A stretch of DNA of 64,000 nucleotides, from assembly GCA_963971535.1 (NCBI GenBank), contig OZ020594.1, positions 116,595,127-116,659,126 of the forward strand, written 5' to 3'. Both the position numbers and the translations under genes were made by a program. Shown in pieces: positions 46,950 through 56,382 of the stretch; the stretch's first letter is position 1, and the number at the start of each line of letters is the position of its first letter. This DNA is from Notolepis coatsorum. Lineage: Eukaryota > Chordata > Actinopteri > Aulopiformes > Paralepididae. The notes below the pieces were generated by a model. It was not told the origin of the DNA and did not search any database. It saw only the letters and a program-made list of their open reading frames with translations.

Positions 46950-47839
46950 CTGTACAGCGTCCTTATATCAATATTTCAAAAATCTGCGATCGGATTCATA
47001 ATCCCCCTCCGCTGGCCTGAGATCCACCAGCAGGACCCACTGAGCTCTCTGGCGGTTCAGGAGCGCCATCTGGTGGCCGATCGGCGCAATCGCCACACAG
47101 GATATTGAATAGAGGTTGTCATGACGACCGTAGTACTTCCGGGCGCTCGCTATGGTTCATGGGACTCTGGCTCGTCACGCTACACAGTGATCGATTGGCA
47201 ATAACTCGATAAACAACATGATTTGGACGTATATACCATTATACAAGCTGGAGATGGACCGGGTAAAAATATATCCCATAATGATAAAATTTCTACTCGA
47301 CGATGATCGCCCAACGGCGTGCGGAGACTGGGGTGAGTTTTAGCGTGTAACGTTACCGTCTTAGATACTAACTGCTATTATCAACATTTGACCCACATTA
47401 GATGATTGGTATAACGCTGCCCACGGAATTATAAACGCCCCCTCGCCCATCCGGTCAACATCAGATGACGTGTAGTAACTTCTAGAAGTACGTCTAGTTG
47501 GAATTTTTTATATCGCGCTGATTGCCATCAAACTGTATTTCATCATCAATATAATGCATTTGGGGCTATATATCACGTTCTGGAGAAAGCTGCAGAAAGA
47601 GATGAAAACATACTTATACATTAGACCATACTTTACTATGAATATGTGAATGAAAAAGTGTAACGTTGCTACACAATGAACAATACATATAGGACTTTGA
47701 ATGGGCCCTAATAATGGCAATGTAGCAATAGAATTTAAAAAGTTATAGCCCTGCAAAGAAGGGGACTTTCTCCATAGACAAATAGCGCTGGCAATCTATG
47801 GTATATCATTAATTTAACCCAAGGCAACCAAAGTGTTAA

Positions 47840-48404
47840 ATTTGTCATATTTTTGTTGAAAACACATGTACTCTCAAATGTTAATGTGATTGTGATTAAT
47901 ATTTTGTTTGTTAGACAAATAAAATGGGGATGTTGTTTGCTCCTGAGATGAGATGGTAGACAAACGCTTTATACACTACCTTCCAGTTAACAGTAGATGG
48001 CAGCATTGATTTTAAAGGATGAAAACAGGTTCAAACAAAATAACTCTATTTTCCAAGATCTTTTTTCACAGTTCACAGGTCAGCAGGTCAGTAAAAGGTG
48101 ATGAAAATGCGATCTGAACACAGGAGCGTTAAACTATGAATGCGCCCTCACGTCACCTCAGTACAGTGACCGTGAATGGCCACCTAATTATCATAATTAA
48201 AGTGCATCATTAGCATTATGTTTGTTGTCTAAAGGGAACTAAAATGGTAAATTTTTTTAATTATATCCGCATATATAGGACAAATAAAACGGCGTTATTT
48301 TGTAAAAAACTCCAATGAAAACGGCGCAAGGTACGTAATATTCGCTATTGTTATGCAAATGTGATAGAATCCTATAAAAAGGTGGACGCACTTGGGCACC
48401 ATGA
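47840..48404. other. No feature seen
   Basis: AT-rich DNA between the piggyBac-like element and a LINE-A fragment. 'gtagatggcagcattg' near 47993 resembles a dispersed repeat phrase. No coding frame or terminal repeats found. Confidence 0.4.
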
Positions 48405-48523
48405 CGTTAAACAAGACAAAGTCTTTCTCTGGTCTGCATACCCTTAACAATTGTGTATTGAGCTGTACTGTATTGTACCCAGGGGTGTAAAGTACTTGAG
48501 TAATTGTACTTCGTTACAATACT

Positions 48524-49370
48524 GCCCTGTCAAGGCAGACCGCAGTAACTCAAAAAAAGTCAGAATTGAGTTATGAGTGAAATTGAACTTGTCAATAAAT
48601 GTTTTATCTTGTGACCAAGTTTCAGATGTTAATGTCGCTCAGTTTTGGAGATATGGGGTTTTAAAAACTGCAGTAACTACAAAATCACACTCAAAAACCA
48701 GGCAGACCGCAGTAACTTCCAAACAGTGAAAAATGGCTTTAAAGTGTTTTGACTTGCCATCCAAAATGTGTTATAGGTAGATAGATGATAGTACCCAGAT
48801 TTAACATGTATTAATGAAGTAATCTTTAGGCATACAAAAATATGACATAATTATTTTAATTAACCCCCAAAAAGCAGATACTGCACTCTGCTGCACAGTT
48901 CCCTTAAATAATTATACAGGTAATGTACAGGCAAAGTGCAGTAACTTCAAATACAATGTTGTTTTCCCTCCAGCTTTAATAACTTAACCTAGCCATTTTG
49001 AAAATGAAATTTAACACCTGAATATATTGGAATGATGATGATCCAAATAAAATGGCTAGGTTAAGTTATGAAAGCTGGAGGGAAAACAACATTGTATTTG
49101 AAGTTACTGCACTTTGCCTGTACATTACCTGTATAATTATTTAAGGGAACTGCAGCAGAGTGCAGTATCTGCTTTTTGGGGGTTAATTAAAATAATTATG
49201 TCATATTTTTGTATGCCTAAAGATTACTTCATTAATACATGTTACATGTTAAATCTGGGTACTATCATCTATCTACCTATAAACCATTTTGGATGGCAAG
49301 TCAAAAAACTTTAAAGCCATTTTTCTCAGTTTCACTTTTTTGAAGTTACTGCGGTCTGCCTTGACAGGGC
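48524..49370. mobile_element. 847-bp palindromic MITE
   Basis: Termini GCCCTGTCAAGGCAGACCGC and its exact reverse complement. The inverted arms run nearly to the centre (about 49040), roughly 400 bp each; e.g. 'cctccagctttaataac' near 48968 pairs with a copy near 49075. Flanks ACAATACT (48516-48523) and AGAATACT (49371-49378) agree at 7 of 8. A transcript would fold into a long double-stranded RNA. Confidence 0.88.
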
Positions 49371-49744
49371 AGAATACTTAAGTACTGTTTTGGGGGATTT
49401 GTACTTTACTCGAGTATTATTAGGTTTGTATACTTTGTACTTTGACTCCATTACATTTCAGAGAAAAAAACATACTTTTTACTCCTTACATTTAAAATGC
49501 AGACCTACAAAGTACAAATCTCACAGGTCCAACCATTTTAATTAGCATATTTTAATAGTTTATCTGGCCGAACTAACGTTAACGTTATTAATCCTGCGAC
49601 CACAGGTAAACAGCCAATGAAATCCCCATCAATGGAAAATGAACCCGCCCATACCCATGCTGATTGGTCCTTGTGCAACACTAGAAAGCGGGGATCTTTG
49701 ATTAAACACCTGCTATCAGAATAATAGACAGTCAGATCCGCATT

Positions 49745-50155
49745 ATGCTGTAGTTAATATTGTGATATTATTTAGGGTACTCCAGTATTCTGTCTTTAAT
49801 ATTGTGATATTATTCAGGGTACTCCAGTATGCTGTCTTTAATATTGTGATATTATTCAGGGTACTGCAGTATTCTGTCTTTAATATTGTGATATTATTCA
49901 GGGTACTCCAGTATGCTGTGGTTAATATTGTGATATTATTCAGGGTACTCCAGTATTCTGTCTTTAATATTGTGATATTATTCAGGGTACTCCAGTATTC
50001 TGTCTTTAATATTGTGATATTACTCAGGGTACTCCAGTATTCTGCCTTTAATATTGTGATATTATTCAGGATAATCCAGTATGCCGTGGTTAATATTGTG
50101 ATATTATTCAGGATACACCATTCTGTTTTTAATATTGTGATATTATTCATGCTGT
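49745..50155. repeat. Minisatellite, about ten 42-bp units
   Basis: Units contain 'taatattgtgatattatt' then 'cagggtactccagtatt'. Because 42 is divisible by three and the unit lacks stops on either strand, overlapping ORFs of ~130 codons appear on both strands; they are artefacts. Confidence 0.92.
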
Positions 50156-50645
50156 GATGTGAATGCCGTCCATGTTAGTTTACCTTCAATGGAGAAGTGC
50201 ATTAAATAATTTTAATGCAAAACAAGTGTCCTCTGTTCTTTCATTTCAGCATTGTCTATCGCAGAACACATTCCATTGTGGGCAGAGTGTATCCTTGGTT
50301 TTATTCCAGCCTTGCCTAAACACCAGCTGATGATTTCACTAATTGGCTCACCTCTTCAACTAACTCACCTGGTGCAATGTATAGTTAAAATGAAAACTTG
50401 GAATGAGTTTGAGACCCCTGGTGTATCCCTTTAAAAAAAATTACTTTGACTTTTTAGTACTTAAGTACATTTAGAAGTATGACTTTTTTTACTTTTACTC
50501 AAGTGTGTTTTTAGCCAGATACTTTTACTTTACTTGAGTCAGATTTCGAGACGGTATCCATACTTTCACTTAAGCATAATTTCTGGGTACTTTTTACACC
50601 CTGTACCCATTCTGCAATCTGTTAATAAAGTTTTCAATCAATCAA

Positions 50646-51369
50646 AACAGGAGCCAACTATTGTCATCTTGTGGTATGGACTCCTTAGTATAACTGTATA
50701 TTGTATAGTAGTGTACATAGGACCCATTACCTTTTCATTTGTAAGCTTAGCATTGTATTGTATTTTATCTTTACTTTTTATCATGTCTATTTTATTATCT
50801 TGCAGCACTATGGAGGTGTCTCGCCTCAGAATGGACACTGATCGGGTGGTAATGAGATGACTTAAGGGGGTGGCTGTACCTTTGTTCAGGTTGAATTGTT
50901 TTGAAGTAAAGCGCAGAGACTCCATACTCTTCTGCTCGTCTCATTTATTAACTTCCACAACATCTATTCTATTTTTTATTGTATTTTTGCACACAATTAT
51001 GTATTGTGTATGTATGTGATGATTAAACCTCGTGAACTGCAGGTAAACATGGCATCTTAAGACATTCACAAATCTAGGCTCATCCACCTGATATTCAATA
51101 CACTTGAATCACAAAGTTTCTTCACACACTTTAAAATGCTGTGGCAGACTGTCACAAACAAAGGTCTATAATAACACATACCAGCCCGCCCAGTGAGTGC
51201 TTTAAGCACAGGACAGGTCCCGGCAGAAATAAACAACGTTTTCCAAAAGTAAATGATGTTTATTATATGAAGGGGAATGAAACCTGTAAACACACACACA
51301 ACAGGGAGAACAGCTGAGATCGCCTTGTCCGAGGTACTTCCTAGGTCACTGGTGAAGGTTATAATTGCA
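50646..51369. other. No feature assigned
   Basis: Mixed DNA without repeats shared elsewhere in the window. Short ORFs on both strands lack motifs. Similarity with arm 1 begins near 51370. Confidence 0.4.
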
Positions 51370-51743
51370 TTGATCAAAGTGTGGTGCGTCCTTTGTAATG
51401 ACTGTACAGATGGGGTGAAGTCATCATGCCTGCAAAAAGAAAATAAATTGTAAACTGAAGCACAATCTCAGGAGGCTCATACAGAACCAAGTGTTTCACT
51501 GTAATGTACATGTACCTTATGTGACAAATAAAACAACCTTAATTCATTATATTGTTTAAAATATATAAATCGGTACTACTGAGTAATAATGCTAATCAGA
51601 TCATATGTATGTACAGAGTAGTAGTATTATTATGTACATTGATACAGCAGGTATAAAGACACTATGGTAGTCATACTGGCCAGCAGCGTAACTAGTAAGA
51701 GTAGGTAAGGGATATGTACAGATATAGATATAGTAGTATCTAC

Positions 51744-52446
51744 TAGGGCTGGGTGATATGAAAAAAAATCATATCGCGATAACGATATGATAATTTTATT
51801 TTATTTCTCGATATCGATAATTATCGAATTGTTATAAGTATAAAAAAAAATAATACATTTTTTTTTTTTTTTTTTTTGCAACAGATGTATGTTTATTTTG
51901 CAGCAATTCTTTGTCATTGCCGCCATCTTTAGTGTTACATCCCCTCACACTCCAGTTCTCAGGCTGCAGCTGGTTTAAAAGCTAAAGTAAACCGGCTTCT
52001 CTGCTGGCTGTGGCTCCAGAGGAGTTGAACAGTTCTGGCTCTGCTAGTTTATTTTCGATCTTTTGGCGCTTTTTTGGTGGACAAACCACTGCACATGTGC
52101 ACTGTGACTCGTGACTGGAGTCTAGTTCTGCTAGCACACATAGCCTACTGTGTACAGACGGTTTTAAAATGTATTTTAAATTAGAAAGCAAACAAAATAA
52201 ATGGACAAGAGAAAAATAAATCTGAATTTGGTCAGTATTGTCATTTGGACAAGCAAAGCCATTACTTTAAGTTGCAGGCAAGAAAGACAAGTCTGTCCAC
52301 TGTCTCTGGTTTTAAAACTGCCCTGTTGCAGGTAAAATTTAAAAAAAAAAAAACGATTTTTCGATTTTTTTTAAATTTCGATATTCGATATCGATTATTA
52401 AAATATATCGCGATATTTATCGTTATCGTTATATCGCCCAGCCCTA
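51744..52446. mobile_element. 'tagggctggg' hAT-type MITE, copy in arm 2, TSD GTATCTAC
   Basis: Near-identical to 21665-22374. TSD GTATCTAC at 51736-51743 and 52447-52454. Arm 1 has the empty site (one copy of the octamer), so the MITE arrived after the arms were duplicated. Confidence 0.95.
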
Positions 52447-52908
52447 GTATCTACAGATATGTAAAAGGATTATATGCAGTTATATGTACAAACACATGTG
52501 GATATATATACAGTACAATAAATATAATTAGGGTATACACAGCATTATTGTACATGCCATCATACACTTGCCATCCTTCTTATTACTGTGTTGTGTCATC
52601 CAAAAATACTTTCATTTAGAGGTAATTCACACCACGACCATGTTACTATCACAAGATAGTGACTTAACAATAACAACAGGTAATGTTTTGTATTCTGGTC
52701 GTCACGAAACCGCCGGCCATCTTCGTATACAGTTAGGGGACAACAAACGGGTTTCTAGATCAAATGTATGCGTTGAGCTGCGTTTTTATTACATATTTTA
52801 TCACATTCTTGTTCATTTCATAACCTTATATAAGACTTTCGATTTGGATTCTTGATTTTCTATTTGGATTCTAGCTAACGTTACCTAACTAGTAGTAGTA
52901 CCTAATGT

Positions 52909-53062
52909 TAGCCTGAATGAATGAATGAATGATTGAAAACTTAACAGATTGCAGAATGGGTACAATACAATACAGCTCAATACACACAATTGTTAAGGGG
53001 ATGCAGACCAGAGAAAGACGTTTGTCTTGTTTACATCAGGGTCCCCCATTTTCAATTCATAG
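52909..53062 (-). mobile_element. LINE-A 3'-end fragment in arm 2
   Basis: Counterpart of 42236-42384, with the same 5' breakpoint and ATTC tail (as GAAT on the plus strand). Confidence 0.88.
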
Positions 53063-53174
53063 TGGTGCCTGCCGTTAGCCTACCTGTTAATTATTGTTTA
53101 TCATTGAGATCAAACTTACTGTATCAACTTCAGGCTTCAGCTATCTTCTCTTCTCTTTGTCGTCGGGAGGAAAG

Positions 53175-53565
53175 CGGTAATAAGATACCGTTTTGTTGAC
53201 ATCGTTGAACGTTTATTGCAACACGGAACACAGAACTAACTGACTACTTACCGGAGCCTGGCTTCCTGGGTTGTTGTGATCACATGACTGACAAAGCCGT
53301 GCAGTGATAAGCCAGAAGTCGGTTCGATTCCATCCAGGCTCGATTGCTAATCCTGTCTGGGTAACCTGGATGATGGTTTTTTACATCGAATTCCATACAC
53401 CGCAATTATGCATCGGATTTTTTACATCGAATTTTATACACCGCAATTATGCATTCGAATTTTTTTTACATTGAATTTTAAACACTGAATTTTTATTTCG
53501 CATAGGTAAATTCGGAGCAAAACAATTCAGATACATTACAGAAACATTTTCAAAGTAATTATTTG
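53175..53565. other. Insertion specific to arm 2
   Basis: Interrupts 'ggaaagcgg' / 'attatttgcaatgc', which are joined in arm 1. It contains 'ggttcgattcc' (53312), a B-box-like phrase, and several 'catcgaattt' repeats at 53380-53480. Ends and class are not resolved. Confidence 0.5.
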
Positions 53566-53820
53566 CAATGCTATAAATTCGGTGTCTGAAAAAATTCAGA
53601 TACATGTTTTCAAAGTAATTATTTTCAATGTTATAAATTCGGTTGTCTGAAAAAATTCAAATACTTCTGGCACTCATTTGCTTCCATACTACCTGTATAG
53701 CTGGTTATGGACTGGTGGTTCTTGCTTGGTTTTCTGTGTTTCGCCTGTTTTATAGCAACACTATTATCACCAACATCTAAGAAGGGAGATCCCCCCTTAA
53801 CAGCCCTTCTAAGGTTCCCC

Positions 53821-54064
53821 CTCCACATTGCCTCTGGTGCTTTTTTCCTATTGCTAGGTTTTTAGTGAGTTTTTCCTTACCTTCGCGTGGGGTATGTCTG
53901 GGAGTGTTGCATTCATTCATTTATTAATTTTACATTTTATTTTGGATTTCATGGTGTTTTGTTTTGTTCTTGATTTATTGTGATGTTTCTTCTTGACTTG
54001 TTTAAGACGTGTCCGACCCATGGGGACCTAACGGGCCTTACAAATAAATTTGATTTGATTTGAT
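53821..54064 (+). repeat. Dispersed repeat ending in (TTTGA)n, copy 2
   Basis: Same repeat as 7515-7785, ending TTTGATTTGATTTGATG. Probably a LINE/SINE 3' end. Confidence 0.6.
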
Positions 54065-54254
54065 GATTTGAATTTCAACTGAAAAGTTAGATATTTGTTT
54101 TATTAGGATGAATGTAAAATGTACTGATATTTCTTTCCTTTCTTTCCCCCAAGATTGGTCTGAATATGACCACCCCTCCTAGCCTCTCCCACCTTGGTTT
54201 GAGAGAACCGTCACAGCTGGACCAGGAGAAGAGCTGTTTGGACTGCATGGAAAC

Positions 54255-54560
54255 GAGTATGGAAATGTTGACTTTAATCTGTAAACATTATGACTTTATA
54301 AGTGTTGACTTTAATCTGTAAACATTATGACTTTAGTCTGACTTTATAAGTGTTGACTAATCTGTAAACATTATGACTTTATAAATGTTGACTTTAATCT
54401 GTAAACATTATGACTTTAGTCTGACTTTATAAATATTGACTTTAATCTCTAAACATCATGATTTTATTCTGATTTTATAAATGTTGACTTTAATCTCTAA
54501 ACATTATGACTTTATTCTGACTTTATAAATGTTGACTTTAATCTCTAAACATTATTTATA
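54255..54560. repeat. Irregular minisatellite
   Basis: Repeats of 'gttgactttaatctgtaaac' followed by 'attatgactttat' with optional 'agtctg'; six or so units of 36-50 bp. The sequence just upstream (54155-54240), after 'tttctttcccccaag', is exon-like but unrecognised. Confidence 0.8.
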
Positions 54561-54865
54561 TTATAATAAAACACAAGATACTTGTGCCCTAACGATAAGG
54601 ATAAACACTCAATGAAGAAACCCAATGGCTGTCACAACCCAGCATGCAGATAGATGGGCAGCAAGAGTCAGCATATCACCAGGGTTATCAAGTGGGCACC
54701 CCCCTTCACTGGTGTTTCTTCAAGTTAGGCCCAAGACCTCGGGCTCAGCGGTTACTTCCAGCATCCCAGAACTGAATATCAATGATATTCTCACGCCAAG
54801 CCTCCCTATGTTATTCTATGTCAAAAATACAATTCCTACAATATTACACATGAAACAGCAACAAG

Positions 54866-54959
54866 ATAGATAGATAGATGGAAAACTTTATTGCCATTTC
54901 AACACATGGTTGATTGGGATTTGTCTTGGTGCCAAACATACAGTACATACAGTATAAAA
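54866..54959 (-). mobile_element. 3' end of a LINE with (GATA)n tail, reversed
   Basis: (GATA)n followed by 'tggaaaactttattgcc' is the reverse of a common fish LINE terminus (AATAAAG...TATC repeats). Only ~90 bp before the SINE; the sequence resumes after it at 55461. Confidence 0.6.
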
Positions 54960-54971
54960 ACATACAATATA

Positions 54972-55448
54972 GTTGGCGGCTGGGTGGTGTAGCAGAGATT
55001 GCGCTCGTTACCAATGCAAGCGACTCCGGTCTCGAATCCCGGTGTCAGCATTGCCTGTGGCTTGGGCCAGTCGTCATACTATCTCAATTGACAGAGATAG
55101 CGGGTGGAAGTCGATGGGTGGGGATTGGACGTTGTGGACAGCAACTCCTACAGGTTGGTTGGGTGACGCCTGCACAGCAGAGACAGGAAGTATCGGGGGC
55201 AGCGTGAGCCCCACGCATTACTCCTCGCCACTGAGAGTCTGCGCTGTCTGGTGAAAAGATGCGACAGGCTGCCTCCTTGTGTACCGGAGGGGACACGTGA
55301 TGCAAGGCTTCTATCCTCACTACAGCTGACCAGTGGGAGGCATAGTCTAGCAACGTTCAAGACAGGGGAGGGGAGAATTGGCAATACGAAATTGGGATGG
55401 GAGAAAAATAGAAAAATAAGGAGAAAAAGTGGATACAAATAAAATAAA
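54972..55448 (+). mobile_element. tRNA-derived SINE with 12-bp TSD
   Basis: The head 'tgggtggtgtagcagagatt' and 'ggtctcgaatcccgg' resemble pol III A and B boxes. The tail is A-rich, with 'gagaattggc' and 'gggagaaaaatag' phrases common to fish SINEs. ACATACAATATA flanks at 54960-54971 and 55449-55460. About 477 bp, long for a SINE; not matched to a named family. Confidence 0.8.
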
Positions 55449-55460
55449 ACATACAATATA

Positions 55461-55908
55461 AAAACACACAAGAATACATGCAATGCAATCCCCACAACAG
55501 TGAAGAAAAGGAATACTCTTACCCTTTGTTTACATTGCCCCCCAGCTGACATTATTTCTCCTCAAACAAATCAACTGACATCTCATTTACTGCTTTTTGC
55601 AAGCTCCGCCCACGAATCCCCAACTCTCCCAATAATGATGAAGTTGATCGTGCTATAAATCATCTGCATCATACTTCCACCCGACAAACCCTAGCTTTAC
55701 ATCCTCACTGTTCAGTTTCTGCTGCCAAGTCTGCATATCTAAGCTATCACTCCCTCCAGGTAACACACAACGCCATGGTTCTTCAGATACTGGTGGATTT
55801 ATTTTCTCTTCAATCCACACGTCAAACTGTACAAAAGGTATATACACAATGTAACATACATAAATAAATAATACAAGTACATCTGTAGACAGTGGCATGC
55901 CAATATGT
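55461..55908. other. No feature assigned
   Basis: Continuation of the LINE 3' UTR, then mixed DNA. A minus-strand frame at 55653-55790 (LGFVGWKYDADDL) is unrecognised. Confidence 0.4.
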
Positions 55909-56382
55909 TGTGGTGTCACATTAAGGGAGTCTCTCACTCCAGAGTTGAAGGGTCACAGGGGAGGAGATATAGGGGAGTGGTAGGTGTGTGTACATGGTGA
56001 TTCTGTGAATGAATAAAGTAGGAAGTAACTGAAGGACCTGTCACGCGCATTATTGTATCGCCTCTTCCTTCGACTCAGTGGCTTCGTGGGTAGAGTGTCC
56101 GCCCTGAGTTCGGGAGGCTGGGAGATCAAGCCCCGGCCGAGTCATACCAAAGACTATTTAAAAATGGTACCCATAGCCTCCCTGCTTGACACTCAGCATC
56201 AAGGGTTGGTTTGGGGGGGGAAGTCCTTGCGACATACTAGCGTCATGTCCAAGGGGTGTACTTGTACATCAAGCTGCCTCATGCTACGGAAACAGGAGCT
56301 CCTGCCCCATGTGCCGTTACGGCTTGAGAACCATTGGTTCTCAAAGGCAAACTTCTTCTTCTTCTTCCTTCGATTTCCCACA
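55909..56382 (+). repeat. 5' LTR, lengthened by a SINE
   Basis: Matches the 3' LTR (60310-60483) once the ~290-bp SINE near its right end is set aside. It contains an AATAAAG signal. Confidence 0.88.
56074..56363 (+). mobile_element. tRNA-derived SINE inside the 5' LTR
   Basis: Head 'gtgggtagagtgtccgccct' and 'gtcataccaaagac' are characteristic of a widespread fish tRNA-SINE; 'cactcagcatcaagggttgg' follows. Flanks CTTCCTTCGA at 56064-56073 and 56364-56373 (10-bp TSD). It is absent from the 3' LTR. Confidence 0.88.

Larger units (their letters stand above)
45749..47835. mobile_element. piggyBac-like (Looper-type) non-autonomous element
   Basis: Ends CACTTTGACTGCCGGG and, inverted, CACTTTGGTTGCCTTGG lie between TTAA at 45745-45748 and 47836-47839. 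This terminal motif after TTAA is typical of Looper/piggyBac. 'gcgccatctggtggcc' occurs in the interior (about 47065). No transposase. The hAT at 45822 is inserted near its left end. Confidence 0.78.
48481..50595. mobile_element. hAT-like 'ggggtgtaaagtact' element in LINE-A
   Basis: Left AGGGGTGTAAAGTACTTGAG; right GGGTACTTTTTACACC; subterminal 'gtactt', 'tacttgagt' and 'acttttactc' phrases throughout both ends. The flanks share TGTACCC (7 of 8 bases). The interior holds a giant palindrome, a 42-bp minisatellite and a non-repetitive stretch at 50,160-50,440. No transposase. Confidence 0.82.
48405..50645 (+). mobile_element. LINE-A 3' end split by a hAT-like insertion
   Basis: The LINE-A end (48405-48480, 'caagacaaagtctttc' to 'attgtaccc') resumes at 50596 ('tgtacccattctgcaatc') and finishes with AATAAAG and CAATCAATCAA at 50645. 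Removing the insert restores the family sequence. Confidence 0.88.
51370..53688 (-). repeat. Inverted duplication, arm 2 (carries a hAT)
   Basis: Reverse-complement counterpart of 41989-43705. Relative to arm 1 it carries the hAT-type MITE at 51744-52446 and a ~390-bp insertion at about 53175-53565, and lacks two segments of arm 1. The spacer between arms is about 7.7 kb. Confidence 0.85.

Noticed and set aside
49743-50157. Overlapping ~130-codon ORFs on both strands
   Set aside because: Produced by a 42-bp tandem unit without stops in either direction; no non-repetitive coding content.
53300-53345. Possible tRNA gene around 'ggttcgattcc'
   Set aside because: Only a B-box-like phrase; no A box at the right distance and no cloverleaf that I could draw.
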